From Patescibacteria group bacterium (GTDB lineage Bacteria > Patescibacteriota > Patescibacteriia > 2-12-FULL-60-25), in the NCBI GenBank assembly GCA_018061755.1, contig JAGOTP010000001.1, positions 1 through 64,000 of the forward strand: 64,000 nucleotides of DNA, in the 5' to 3' direction. Each line of letters begins with the position of its first letter. Position 1 is the stretch's first letter. The position numbers and the translations under genes were made by a program. Under the pieces are notes generated by a model. That model did not search any database. It saw only the letters and a program-made list of their open reading frames with translations, and had not been told where the DNA came from. This document shows positions 16,449 to 24,896 of the stretch, in pieces.

Positions 16449-18869
16449 ATGACGCGCTACGTGATCGCTCTTTTTTCGCGAACCTTTCCTCAGCCTTTGC
16501 CTCAGACCTGGCGGCTCGTCTGGCGTACGCATCTGGCAGACTTCTTACGTTGGCTGATTGCTGGGTTCTTGTTTGTGCTGCCCTGGTTTGTGGTGCCGCA
16601 CTGGAGAGATGGTGTTGAATTGCCAAAAGCTTTGCTTGGATTGGGCGCGATGAGTCTTTGGATCGTTGCACGAGCCGCCTATAGTCTGTTGGGACAAGCG
16701 ACCGAACGACGTTGGTCGGTGTTTTCGTTGTGGGTGGGATTGCTTGCGATTGTTGTGAGCATATCCTGTCTTTTATCACCGCACCGAGCACTGTCTTGGC
16801 TAGGGAATGGCTATCAGATCGCTTCCTCTCTTTCTGTTTTATTGCTAGCACTTTGGTTGGCTGCCGCTGTCCGTGACAGTGTCGAGCGTCGTCCGGCGGC
16901 AGCTCGTTTCTTTGTCTGGTCGTGGATTCTCGGTTCCGTCTCAGCCATTGTGTATGCGCTCCTGACGCTGAGTGCTCGTTTGGATGCGCTTTTGTTGATC
17001 CCACTCGTTTTCTTGAGCGGTTTATTTTTGCTTGCCACCCGCCCGGTCGTATCCGAAGCGCTGACGGGAATGTCTTTGACGCTGTATCGTGCCAGTCATG
17101 GATTTCTGGCCTTGATCTTGGTTGGCCTGCTCGCTCTAGGACTCCTTCTCCCGCTTGGTAGTCTTTGGATTGTGCCGTTGGTCGGAACAGTTTTTGCTCT
17201 CCCTCTACTGTTCATAAAACAAAAAAAACTAACGTTAGCCGGTTTTGTTGCAACCGCTGGGATCGCGAGCGCCTTGGTTGGTCTCGTCTTAAATTCCACG
17301 GCTGCAACTCCAGCCTGGATCACTCAAGGTCGTCAGTCGTTGCACTTGGAGCGATTATCAGAAATCTTGCCAACACAGACGCTGACCTGGCAGATCGCGA
17401 GTAAAGCGCTCGAAGACAAACCGTTATTCGGCGTTGGTCCGGGTGGCTGGAGCTATGCTTTTGATCAATTTCGCCCGCAAGAGTTCAATGCTACTCCCTT
17501 CTGGAACGTACGCTTTTCACGATCTGCTTCTGCTCTCGCCACCGGCTTAGTGGAATACGGACTGATCCCGTTTCTTCTGGTTCTAGCCTTTTTTCTGGTC
17601 AGCATTTTCAGAGCGTTGCGACGTGTTCGTCAAACAAAAGATAGTGCATTGCTATGGGAGATCATCCTGTGTTTGAGTGCACTTGGTTTCGCGGCTCTGC
17701 ATCCATTGGGGATCGAAGCTTTACTCGCTACGGCGCTTTTGTTTGGTCTACTTTCAGCCAAAGCGTTTGTTCCTGGTGAGCAAGTCGTGCCGGGTAGCCG
17801 AACGCCGTTTTTTGCTCGTTCTCTGTTCGTGGCGGGAACGCTTTGTGCGTTGTGCCTTTTCATATTCAGTTTGCAACGTGCAGCGGCGGCCGAGCTTCTG
17901 ACGCGACCTTCACTCTATGCATTTCGTCTTGCCATCAAGCTGAATTCGGCTGACGATCGGTCGCCGCAGCGAGAAGCGCTAAGCTATCTGCAGCAAGCGC
18001 GTCTGGCCAAAGAACGGAATCAACCAACTGTGATGAGCGCCTTGTTGCAAGAAGCAGAGCGCAGCTTGGATGTAGCGTTAGCTAGAAATCCACGTGATGT
18101 TGAACATTGGTTTCTTGCGCTTGAATTAGCGAAACTAGAAGCGGAATTAGATGTCAGTAAAGACCGAGCCATCTTCGAAGCAGTTCGTACGATAGATTGG
18201 CTTCGTCCGAACGATCCAGCCGCGTCACTTGCTCTCTTCTCGGTTTCTCGTGACCGTATGGCGCGTGAATCACGTTGGGTAGAGCAGGGTCAAGGACGTG
18301 AGAAAGAGGAAGCAATCCAACGAGAGTCACAAGAGCGCGTGTTAGCGAACGATGCGTTAATCGAAGCTTTGCGCCGTAAGGAAGACTATCTACCCGCCTT
18401 ATATGCCAAGGCAGCCTGGCTGGCTCAGACAGGGCAGCTTAAGGACGCAATCGCTTCTTTAGAGAGCTTGCAAGCTAGTCAGCCTATCACGCCAGAGCTC
18501 AGCCTCCCTTTAGCGATGCTCTACCGTCGCAATCAAGAACCAAACAAAGCCATGGAAGTTCTCTTGCGCTTAGTTGAGCAAGCTCCTCGCGTGCCAGAAT
18601 ACCAATGGCAGCTCGCTTTGGCCGCTGTTCAGGCAGAACGTTGGGAGGAAGCGATGGTTGTCTTGCAGCGCTTGGTCGCGACTGTTCCTCAGGAAACGCT
18701 CTATCAAACCCAATTGAAAGACGTCATGCGCAAGCGCGCTCAAACAATGACACCGACCATTCCTACGGCAACCTCAACACTTATCACCGCTTCGTCTACC
18801 ACCTCAACCCCAGCTGTTCCAGTGAAGCGAGCCCCAGTTCGTCGTCGCACAACTCGCCCTACTACCTGA
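16449..18869 (+). CDS. O-antigen ligase/polymerase-like membrane protein with C-terminal TPR
   Basis: An 806-aa protein with about ten membrane helices in residues 35-480. A large periplasmic loop contains KPLFGVGPGGWSYAF and later FSRSASALATGLVEYGLIPFLLV, the Wzy/WaaL (O-antigen ligase) pattern. Residues about 500-770 form TPR-like helical repeats (YLPALYAKAAWLAQTGQLKDAIASLESL and following), and the tail is Thr/Pro/Arg-rich. Such proteins transfer or polymerise glycans on lipids or surface proteins. Its place behind two large secreted proteins suggests it glycosylates the surface layer or pili. The start is set by extended -10 TGCTATACT. The next gene starts 1 nt after the stop. Confidence 0.85.
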   Translation: MTRYVIALFSRTFPQPLPQTWRLVWRTHLADFLRWLIAGFLFVLPWFVVPHWRDGVELPKALLGLGAMSLWIVARAAYSLLGQATERRWSVFSLWVGLLAIVVSISCLLSPHRALSWLGNGYQIASSLSVLLLALWLAAAVRDSVERRPAAARFFVWSWILGSVSAIVYALLTLSARLDALLLIPLVFLSGLFLLATRPVVSEALTGMSLTLYRASHGFLALILVGLLALGLLLPLGSLWIVPLVGTVFALPLLFIKQKKLTLAGFVATAGIASALVGLVLNSTAATPAWITQGRQSLHLERLSEILPTQTLTWQIASKALEDKPLFGVGPGGWSYAFDQFRPQEFNATPFWNVRFSRSASALATGLVEYGLIPFLLVLAFFLVSIFRALRRVRQTKDSALLWEIILCLSALGFAALHPLGIEALLATALLFGLLSAKAFVPGEQVVPGSRTPFFARSLFVAGTLCALCLFIFSLQRAAAAELLTRPSLYAFRLAIKLNSADDRSPQREALSYLQQARLAKERNQPTVMSALLQEAERSLDVALARNPRDVEHWFLALELAKLEAELDVSKDRAIFEAVRTIDWLRPNDPAASLALFSVSRDRMARESRWVEQGQGREKEEAIQRESQERVLANDALIEALRRKEDYLPALYAKAAWLAQTGQLKDAIASLESLQASQPITPELSLPLAMLYRRNQEPNKAMEVLLRLVEQAPRVPEYQWQLALAAVQAERWEEAMVVLQRLVATVPQETLYQTQLKDVMRKRAQTMTPTIPTATSTLITASSTTSTPAVPVKRAPVRRRTTRPTT

Positions 18870-18870
18870 T

Positions 18871-19641
18871 ATGCCCTCTCTTTTTGATAGCTGGAAACGT
18901 CTCTTCGACCGTCCGGCAGCCGCAACCCATGCTCGAGCGGAGGAAATTCGCGTTTGGCAGAAAACATTGCTTGAGGAGCACGAACAATTGCGTGATGAGC
19001 TTGAATTGTTGCTTCGTACTTATGTTCGAACGATCGATCACTTTGCGGAACGAGCGAATCAGCTGACGGAGGAGCAGTTCCTGCAAGAACAAGAATCGAT
19101 CGAATCCATTCGCAAGATTTTGCAAAACGCCATTCGTCGTTTAGAAGTGAGTTCCAAAGATCATCGCGAGTTATTGGATGAATGGCATGAGTGGGTCGCC
19201 TTTCGTCGTGCCGCTGGTCAAAAACACGAACTTCCAGCAGCACATCAATTGCGCGTTGAGATGATCCGGTCTGAACTGACAGTTCGTGGCATTCAAGTTG
19301 AGCAACCGGTTTCGCAGATGGGGAAAGAGTCTCAAGCCAGTTTGTCTGTAGAGGAAGAGCGTCGAGAAGCGTCATCAATCCAGTCTCAATCTCCCTACAG
19401 ACCCGCTCCGTTGTTGGATGAGCTAGCGGATTGGATGGAATTGCGTCAGGTCCAGATCGAGCCAGAGCACGCTGAAGCCGAACGGGCATGGAAAGAGCTT
19501 TCCCATGAAGCACACGCCTTCCCAGAACAGGCGCTTTTGGCTTTGAAACGTCTCAAAGAAGCTCATGGTGATCTACGTTTGCTCGACCGGGCCCGCCGCG
19601 AACGACGCGATCGTTTAGCGATTTTTCACACGAACCAGTAG
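18871..19641 (+). CDS. Coiled-coil hypothetical protein
   Basis: A 256-aa protein, cytoplasmic by composition, with no signal peptide. It is rich in Glu, Arg, Gln and Leu with long helical stretches predicted as coiled coil (about 20-110 and 180-250). I do not recognise a family. It begins one base after the stop of the O-antigen-ligase-like gene and is likely translated by coupling from the same mRNA, suggesting a partner or scaffold of that system. tRNA-Ala(GGC) follows about 100 bp downstream. Confidence 0.72.
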   Translation: MPSLFDSWKRLFDRPAAATHARAEEIRVWQKTLLEEHEQLRDELELLLRTYVRTIDHFAERANQLTEEQFLQEQESIESIRKILQNAIRRLEVSSKDHRELLDEWHEWVAFRRAAGQKHELPAAHQLRVEMIRSELTVRGIQVEQPVSQMGKESQASLSVEEERREASSIQSQSPYRPAPLLDELADWMELRQVQIEPEHAEAERAWKELSHEAHAFPEQALLALKRLKEAHGDLRLLDRARRERRDRLAIFHTNQ

Positions 19642-19743
19642 TGACCAAAGACAGTTGCTTGTCGCGTTTTGGGGAATCTGCTACCGTCCATGCGCAACCA
19701 AGCCGCCTATCACTCCGGTGAGAATCGGGGAGGAAGCACCCAA

Positions 19744-19819
19744 GGGCCCTTAGCTCAGCTGGTAGAGCGCTTCCATGGCATGGAAGAGGTCAACGGTTCG
19801 ATCCCGTTAGGGTCCACCA
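19744..19819 (+). tRNA. tRNA-Ala (GGC)
   Basis: The acceptor GGGCCCT pairs with AGGGTCC and keeps the G3-U70 identity pair. The anticodon stem CTTCC/GGAAG encloses ATGGCAT (anticodon GGC), the T-stem is AACGG/CCGTT, and CCA is encoded at 19817-19819. A likely promoter TTGTCG-17 nt-TACCGT lies about 60 nt upstream. Confidence 0.95.
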
Positions 19820-19822
19820 CGT

Positions 19823-19855
19823 AAAAACACCACTTTATAAGTGGTGTTTTTAGTT
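19823..19855 (+). terminator. Terminator after tRNA-Ala(GGC)
   Basis: 13-bp stem AAAAACACCACTT/AAGTGGTGTTTTT with a 3-nt loop. A second, weaker hairpin (AAATCCCCG/CGCGGATTT, about 19884-19908) follows, preceded by CGACCACAC. Confidence 0.88.
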
Positions 19856-19949
19856 GTTGGTGTTCACGTGGTGCGACCACACAAAATCCCCGCTTCAAAC
19901 GCGGATTTTTGTTGCTCATTTAACTGCCAGAATATAAAGTGCTTTCAAT

Positions 19950-20399
19950 ATGAAAGCAGGGATCGATTTTACTGGAATAACGGTCAGTTTCTATTGCCAT
20001 GATGAGGAGGGATATTTTGTTTTTCATAAGCGTAGTGAAAACTGTCGTGACGAGCGCGGAACTTGGACGAATGGTGGTGGAAAGCTCGAATTTGGTGAAT
20101 CACCAGAAACTGCTTTAAAGAGAGAGCTGTTAGAAGAATACGGATGTACAGGTTCTATTGAAGAGGCGCTTCCTCCTCAGTCGTTTTTGCAAATACGTTC
20201 AGACGGTTCTCAGAAACATTGGATTATTCTGCCTTACATCGTTCAAGTAGATCGTTTAGAAGTAAAAATGAATGAGCCTGAGAGTATGACGGAGATTGGA
20301 TGGTATAAACTAAATGATCTTCCTGCGCCGCTGCATACGGGAATAAAAAAAGAGTTGGTTGCTTTAGAAAGATATTTTCGTAAATTTATTACAACTTAG
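19950..20399 (+). CDS. Nudix hydrolase
   Basis: A 149-aa protein with a complete Nudix box at about residues 43-66: GGGKLEFGE, then SPETALK and RELLEEYGC, matching Gx5Ex7REUxEExGU. Nudix enzymes cleave nucleoside diphosphates linked to another moiety, using Mg bound by the box glutamates. The substrate here is unknown; a MutT-like housecleaning role is possible. It is a single-gene unit just after tRNA-Ala(GGC), first of the small accessory genes, and is followed by a tRNA-3'-end-like repeat with a terminator. Confidence 0.9.
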   Translation: MKAGIDFTGITVSFYCHDEEGYFVFHKRSENCRDERGTWTNGGGKLEFGESPETALKRELLEEYGCTGSIEEALPPQSFLQIRSDGSQKHWIILPYIVQVDRLEVKMNEPESMTEIGWYKLNDLPAPLHTGIKKELVALERYFRKFITT

Positions 20400-20424
20400 T
20401 AAGAGATGTTAGAACGAACGAAGG

Positions 20425-20484
20425 TAGAACTTCTTCCGCCAAGCTCCACCTCGCAAAATATCCGCTTCAAATGCGGAGATTTTG
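20425..20484 (+). repeat. tRNA-3'-end-like repeat, copy 1, with terminator
   Basis: TAGAACTTCTTCCGCCAAGC then TCCACCTCG, followed directly by a hairpin (20454-20484) of the form CAAAATATCCGC/GCGGAGATTTTG. The layout T-arm-like TTC, acceptor-like AAGCTCC, ACC, then terminator imitates a tRNA 3' end, but no 5' half is present. Copy 2 is very similar. Confidence 0.65.
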
Positions 20485-20562
20485 TATGGTGGTTTGATAG
20501 AGTCCGATGTAGGTTTTTCTATACGATTTTTGTCGCCTCGTGTATGATTTCTCAGTAATAAT

Positions 20563-21072
20563 ATGTCCCAAAGGGAACGAGTTCCTGGTGATGGAGATCA
20601 AAAGTCCTTATCCCATATACAGGTCGAGAATGCTAACTCGATTATTCCCGAGCATTTTCGAGATTCAGAAGGATTGCGTGTCATGGAGGAGATGAAGGTC
20701 TGGTTAGTGAGTGTGATATCTCAAGGGTATGCGACATCCAAGGATGCTCTACGCTTACCCCGGGAGTTTCGAGACCACGCGCATATGTTCAGTGGCGGAA
20801 ACCTATCAATAAATTTTACAACCATGATCCGTGAAGGAGGGGTTGATAAACTGCAATGTGTCATTGGTGAACCGGATCCTGCAAAACTGACTGCCCCAGA
20901 AGATAAGGGAAGATGCGCGATTTTAGCAGTCGGCTTTCTCCATGGGCAAGAACTAAAGTTTGTAAGAATGTTTAAGATACGAAATGATGGAAAAGTGGTT
21001 GCTATCAAAGATGAGATGCCAGATGCTCAACGGCTCACGGAAAAGCCTCGATGGGATGTGAATGATTTTTGA
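20563..21072 (+). CDS. Hypothetical protein (169 aa)
   Basis: I recognise no family. It is soluble, mixed alpha/beta by composition, with no signal or membrane segment. A conserved-looking core runs over GLRVMEEMKVWLVSVI and a beta-rich C-terminal half (GRCAILAVGFLHGQELKFVRMFKI). It stands alone between two copies of the tRNA-3'-end-like repeat, as though it were the cargo of an insertion. TGTATGAT at about 20541-20548 is a likely -10, 14 nt before the ATG. Confidence 0.6.
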   Translation: MSQRERVPGDGDQKSLSHIQVENANSIIPEHFRDSEGLRVMEEMKVWLVSVISQGYATSKDALRLPREFRDHAHMFSGGNLSINFTTMIREGGVDKLQCVIGEPDPAKLTAPEDKGRCAILAVGFLHGQELKFVRMFKIRNDGKVVAIKDEMPDAQRLTEKPRWDVNDF

Positions 21073-21113
21073 TGATTAAAGTCGGAATATAAATGAAGGA
21101 GTCTCCTGTAGAG

Positions 21114-21174
21114 CTTAGAACTTCGTCCGCCAAGCTGCACGCAAAATCTCCGCCATCGATGGCGGAGATTTTGC
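21114..21174 (+). repeat. tRNA-3'-end-like repeat, copy 2, with perfect terminator palindrome
   Basis: CTTAGAACTTCGTCCGCCAA then GCTGCAC, followed by a perfect 34-nt palindrome (21141-21174; arm GCAAAATCTCCGCC, centre ATCGAT). The first part is nearly identical to copy 1. Confidence 0.7.
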
Positions 21175-21268
21175 TATCTTGCATTTTCTTGAAACAGACA
21201 ACGCACCCGGGCAGGTTCACCAAAAAAGATAAGTGGTGGTTGCTGCCGCGAGTGCGGGAGAGAAGTGT

Positions 21269-21886
21269 TTAGGTTGTCGCCATCCGACGCTTGATGCGCC
21301 AGATGAGCCAGATCATCCCGAGCGTGGAGGGGATTGCACGCGCGAGGTAGATGCCGGAGTAGATGTCCCAGCGGACGACGGCGGGATAGAGCGCTGCGAG
21401 GCAAGCCCCGAGTCCGCAGGCCCAGAGCATGTATCGCTCCGTCGTTTCCGTCGCACGCCACAGTTTGTGTGCCGTCGCGGCGTACGCTACCACCCCAAGA
21501 AGCTGTACCAGGCAGTACGCGATGAACGTGTGGCTTTGTCTCGCGATGAGCCAGCCCGCCACGATGACAGCGCCGCCGCCGAGGCAGAAGCGTTGCACCC
21601 GATTGAAGGCAAGCTCACCGAGCGTCCCATCGAGCGATCTCCTCACGAGCATGGCGACTAGAATGGCTGTGGTGTTGACCGCCGCCGCCAGTAGTCCGAT
21701 GTTGGCGGTCAGCGAGTGACGAGGCGAGCTGAGGTACATCCAGCTCGCCATCGCCATCATGGTGAACATGAGAACCCAGGTTGCAGGCGCTGAACCTGTA
21801 CGTCTCTTCCAGATCCACCAAGCGTAGATGATGCCTGAACCTGTGCTGAGGAGCGCCGCGAGGAAGACGCTGGTAGGGTAGATCAC
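21269..21886 (-). CDS. Multi-pass membrane protein, second gene of a GC-rich pair
   Basis: A 205-aa protein read from the GTG at 21886; a longer frame reaches 22054 but overlaps the upstream gene in an uncoding style. It has about six to seven hydrophobic helices (FLAALLSTGSGIIYAWWIW, WVLMFTMMAMASWMYL, IGLLAAAVNTTAILVAML and others) and a basic C-terminus RIKRRMATT. Family not recognised. Its GTG overlaps the upstream TGA as GTGA, so translation is probably coupled. A GGAG Shine-Dalgarno precedes it. The codons are GC-richer than in the surrounding genes. Confidence 0.68.
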   Translation of the reverse strand: MIYPTSVFLAALLSTGSGIIYAWWIWKRRTGSAPATWVLMFTMMAMASWMYLSSPRHSLTANIGLLAAAVNTTAILVAMLVRRSLDGTLGELAFNRVQRFCLGGGAVIVAGWLIARQSHTFIAYCLVQLLGVVAYAATAHKLWRATETTERYMLWACGLGACLAALYPAVVRWDIYSGIYLARAIPSTLGMIWLIWRIKRRMATT

Positions 21887-22356
21887 TGGCCGCTCTCCTG
21901 CTGTACACGAGGCCGTCTGTAGTAGTTCTTGGCGATCGTGTGCGTGATAGCCGCGATGACGTAGCCGAAGATCGGTACTGCCATGAGTGCGATGAAGTAT
22001 CGCCAGTTCCGGATCGCCCCACCCTCGAAGAGCAGGAGGATCAAGTAGGCCCATGACACCATTCCTCCACCTGTGAAGGCGAGCACGATTATGTAGTGGT
22101 CGTGTAGCCGAACTTCGCTCTTGAGTCTGGGGCTACTGAGGAGGAAAAACAGGTACCACAGCGGAACAGCCCAGCTGATGGTGCTGAAAACCCACATACA
22201 GTTCGATGTCACGATCACGCCGATGAGGTGGCTGGCTGTCATCACGAAGAACAGCAGTCCGAACGACAGTGCACTCATGGTGATACCTCCGAACACCGCG
22301 AAGATGATGTGCAGTACAGTCTTGAAGATCTGATATCTTTCGTTCTCGATGGTCAT
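21883..22356 (-). CDS. Four-helix membrane protein, first gene of a GC-rich pair
   Basis: A 157-aa protein starting at the ATG at 22356, where AAGGAGAGG lies 5-8 nt upstream; the frame is open to 22416 but that part lacks an ATG with a ribosome site. It has four hydrophobic segments (VLHIIFAVFGGITMSALSFG, ISWAVPLWYLFFLL, IIVLAFTGGGMVSWAYLILL, FIALMAVPIFGYVIAAI). I recognise no family. It is translationally coupled to the next membrane protein, suggesting a two-subunit membrane complex. The pair sits between host-type genes with its own terminator-like hairpin near 21210-21250. Confidence 0.7.
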   Translation of the reverse strand: MTIENERYQIFKTVLHIIFAVFGGITMSALSFGLLFFVMTASHLIGVIVTSNCMWVFSTISWAVPLWYLFFLLSSPRLKSEVRLHDHYIIVLAFTGGGMVSWAYLILLLFEGGAIRNWRYFIALMAVPIFGYVIAAITHTIAKNYYRRPRVQQESGQ

Positions 22357-22535
22357 GACGACCTCTCCTTGTGAAGTATTCGATGGTTTATGGCCAAACC
22401 GATGACCAATACCCACTGAAAAATGGCATAATATAGTAAAACAGTCAATCTAATGAAATGAGGTCGATTCCTCTCAGGCGTTTAATAAATTAACTGTAAG
22501 AGTCCAGAGGGTTTATTCGTTAGATATATGTACAT

Positions 22536-22802
22536 ATGTTCATCAATAAACCATTTTCTCGTAATCTATCCCTCTCACTTTGCGTAGCTATAGTTTTTAC
22601 ATTGATGAGCCTCTTTTACGTTCGTGAGGTAAGTAACGCGAGTCGTTATCCGTGTCCTTGTTATTACGAATTTTGCAGCGAATCTCAAATGCAGTGGGGC
22701 TGGCCATTTCCTTTTTATTTTGACTCCGGTGTAAACACCGAGGCATGTGAAAAATGCTTGAGTTTTATGTCAGATACGAAAAGTCCAGTAAATTTTTTTT
22801 AG
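22536..22802 (+). CDS. Small secreted Cys-rich protein
   Basis: An 88-aa protein with an N-terminal hydrophobic segment (about 10-28) acting as signal peptide or anchor, then a short domain with five cysteines (PCPCYYEFC and EACEKC) and aromatic residues. No family recognised; the spaced CPC, C and CxxC suggest disulfides or a metal site. Upstream DNA is AT-rich with no Shine-Dalgarno. It could be a small exported effector or envelope protein. Confidence 0.5.
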   Translation: MFINKPFSRNLSLSLCVAIVFTLMSLFYVREVSNASRYPCPCYYEFCSESQMQWGWPFPFYFDSGVNTEACEKCLSFMSDTKSPVNFF

Positions 22803-22907
22803 ATGTACTTATATTTGCTATGCCTATTGTGTCCATATGTCTCTTTATAAAGAGACATAACAACTAAAAATGAAAGTACTTATCAACGTAGAACTGACTA
22901 ACGGAAT

Positions 22908-22935
22908 TTAGAACCTTTTCTGCCAGGCTCCGCCT
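22908..22935 (+). repeat. tRNA-3'-end-like repeat, copy 3 (degenerate)
   Basis: TTAGAACCTTTTCTGCCAGG then CTCCGCCTC is recognisably the same sequence as copies 1 and 2 with several changes. No terminator palindrome follows. Confidence 0.5.
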
Positions 22936-22937
22936 CT

Positions 22938-23375
22938 TCAATTACACGCGCTTTCCGTCACTCGTTTGATATCGTCTTGGAGACCCATATATTCTTTCGA
23001 CGCATGCAAGGCAGCTTGTTCAAGCGGGGCTGTGGAGCTCGCCATGATTTGGGACAGTTGGTGTTTCGTTTTGAGATCGAGAATCTCCAAGTAGTTCTCT
23101 GTGGGCGATGAATCGGCAGTTGAGGATTTATGTAAGATAGCTACGCATGCGTTATAAGCAGGCGACAAACATGTTGTAACAACATCTTCGTGAAAACTTC
23201 CGCCGAGTCCTCCATGTTGTGCGTATTTAGGATAGCTCTTTTCAAATGCTGTGGATCTTTTGTTGCACTCTTCGATGGGAGATAAGGGGGTTGGTTTAAG
23301 GATGCTATAGCCGATAAGTGCTGTAAAAATGAGAACAGCAAACAGAGCGACTCCTAGGGTCTTAGATAGAATCAC
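22938..23375 (-). CDS. Membrane-anchored hypothetical protein
   Basis: A 145-aa protein with one N-terminal membrane helix (about 5-25) followed by an exported helical domain with cysteines at EECNKR, TTCLSPAYNACV and the C-terminal ESACN, perhaps disulfide-linked. Family not recognised. It is a single-gene unit in the accessory region, flanked by repeat copies 3 and 4. Confidence 0.6.
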   Translation of the reverse strand: MILSKTLGVALFAVLIFTALIGYSILKPTPLSPIEECNKRSTAFEKSYPKYAQHGGLGGSFHEDVVTTCLSPAYNACVAILHKSSTADSSPTENYLEILDLKTKHQLSQIMASSTAPLEQAALHASKEYMGLQDDIKRVTESACN

Positions 23376-23431
23376 AGTAGATGCATCTTATCATTATTAG
23401 ATTTTATCCTTCTAATCGAACAACGAAGGAA

Positions 23432-23452
23432 GTTAGAGCTTCGTCCGCTGAG
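23432..23452 (+). repeat. tRNA-3'-end-like repeat, copy 4
   Basis: GTTAGAGCTTCGTCCGCTGA followed by CCAAAATAGCTGC; the first half is nearly identical to copy 2. Confidence 0.5.
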
Positions 23453-23494
23453 ATTGATCATCCAAAATAGCTGCTTACAATGGAGAAAATATGT

Positions 23495-24007
23495 TTAAGA
23501 AGCTGGCAGTTGCTTGATCCATTCATCAAATATCATCGACTGATTGTATGCCAGTGGTGTTTCATCGGCTTGCGGAGCTTCCATTCTAGAAATCGCATTC
23601 ATCAGAGTTGCTTCAGTTATATCTTGTCTCTCCTGGGTGGTTTTATTCTTCCAATAGCGCTCCATGACTTCTTCTGGCGTCGTGTTTACATAGATAACGA
23701 TGGCTTTCTTTTCCACCGAAGCCGCGAGATCCCTCAGTTTATTCCTTCCTGAACGGGATGGATTAGAAGTATCGGATATCACGTTTTTGTTTTCTTTGAG
23801 GAGCTGCAATAGTCGGTCATGGTATTCCGTAAAGAATGAGTGCATCAGTTCCTTCGTGATTCTTGGATCATCAAAACTTTTATAGCCGTGGTCAAAGATA
23901 AATTCATCGATATCTACTCGCTCAAAATTGAGTGCTTCAACGAGCTTTTTCGCTAAAACAGTTTTTCCTGAAAAAGGAAGGCCGCAGAGAATGTAGAGAT
24001 TGCCCAT
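23495..24007 (-). CDS. P-loop kinase (AAA_33/zeta-toxin-like)
   Basis: A 170-aa protein with an N-terminal Walker A motif GLPFSGKT (about 9-16), then VDIDEFIFDHGY, a strand NVISDTSNPSRSGRN and a lid-like ERYWKNKTTQERQDI. This is the layout of small polynucleotide/gluconate-kinase-like or zeta-toxin-like phosphotransferases. No antitoxin-like partner is adjacent, so I prefer a small-molecule or nucleotide kinase. The substrate is unknown. Confidence 0.82.
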   Translation of the reverse strand: MGNLYILCGLPFSGKTVLAKKLVEALNFERVDIDEFIFDHGYKSFDDPRITKELMHSFFTEYHDRLLQLLKENKNVISDTSNPSRSGRNKLRDLAASVEKKAIVIYVNTTPEEVMERYWKNKTTQERQDITEATLMNAISRMEAPQADETPLAYNQSMIFDEWIKQLPAS

Positions 24008-24072
24008 AAAATAAGTGAAACTTACTACCCCTTAGTCGTGCTGTCTACAAACGCATGTTATCTCATGCAGTA

Positions 24073-24098
24073 GTTAGAACCTGTACCACAAAGCTTAG
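24073..24098 (+). repeat. tRNA-3'-end-like repeat, copy 5 (degenerate)
   Basis: GTTAGAACCTGTACCACAAA then GCTTAG keeps the GTTAGAAC start and AAGCT of the other copies. It lies between the kinase gene and the methyltransferase gene. Confidence 0.4.
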
Positions 24099-24146
24099 CA
24101 AGAAGCATTTCTCCTCGAATCCCTATCTGTTAGTATCTGTCTCATC

Positions 24147-24821
24147 ATGAAATACACACCTGAACTTGTAACGGCTTATGTAGAGAAGAGAGCTGATTTC
24201 AATGAGACCGATCGAGCACTCATTGAGTGCTTAAAAGAAGTCGATGTGAAGAACAAAGCCGTGATTGATATTGGGTGTGGTGGAGGCAACCATGCCAGAC
24301 TGATAAAAGCGATGGGCGCTTCACGAGTAGTTGGGGTTGATGTGAATGAAAAGATGATTGCTTTGGCGAAAAGCTCGGGACACGAAGGATCAGGGGTGGA
24401 ATTCATGGTTGCAGATGGGAAAAACCTTCCAATCGAGTCAGGGTCGATAGATGTTGTGTTTACGAATTTTGTGGTGCATTACTTTGCTTCGGCAAAGAAA
24501 ATCTTTCAAGAAATGGCGCGGGTCTTAAAGGTTGGTGGACATGTGATCGCAACCTTCAACATCACGGACGTCGATCTAGGATTCGAGCATTTATACAATC
24601 AAGCCATGCCCATACGCTTGGGCAGAGGAGAAGATACTATCGTCGTTCAGAATCTGATGAAGGCACGCGCTGAAATAGAAGAGGCGATGAAAGAAAGTGG
24701 TTTGGCTGTTTTAGAAGAGCGGGAACTCGACCATCCGAATGCGGTAGTGGACGATTCTTTTGCGGATAAGGAGCATATCCGTAAGCATGCTGTTTTGTTT
24801 GTTTCGCAGAAACGAGGTTGA
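24147..24821 (+). CDS. SAM-dependent methyltransferase (class I)
   Basis: A 224-aa protein with motif I VIDIGCGGGNHARL (about 38-52), the acidic motif II in VVGVDVNEKMIALAK, motif III at FMVADGKNLPIESGSIDVVFTNFVVHYF, and VLKVGGHVIATFN. This is the methyltransferase-11/25 type acting on a small molecule; the substrate is unknown. An extended -10 TGTTAGTAT (24128-24136) lies 10 nt before the ATG with no Shine-Dalgarno. Single-gene unit. Confidence 0.9.
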   Translation: MKYTPELVTAYVEKRADFNETDRALIECLKEVDVKNKAVIDIGCGGGNHARLIKAMGASRVVGVDVNEKMIALAKSSGHEGSGVEFMVADGKNLPIESGSIDVVFTNFVVHYFASAKKIFQEMARVLKVGGHVIATFNITDVDLGFEHLYNQAMPIRLGRGEDTIVVQNLMKARAEIEEAMKESGLAVLEERELDHPNAVVDDSFADKEHIRKHAVLFVSQKRG

Positions 24822-24896
24822 ATTATCAACATAAATCGCTACTTTAAAAACGCAGACCCAAACGCTGTACCGCTCCATAAACTAAAAAAAACGGGA

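Noticed and set aside
20400-24100. Integron attC sites
   Set aside because: GTTAGAA resembles GTTRRRY, but the paired RYYYAAC core and the integrase are not seen; tRNA-3'-end remnants fit better.
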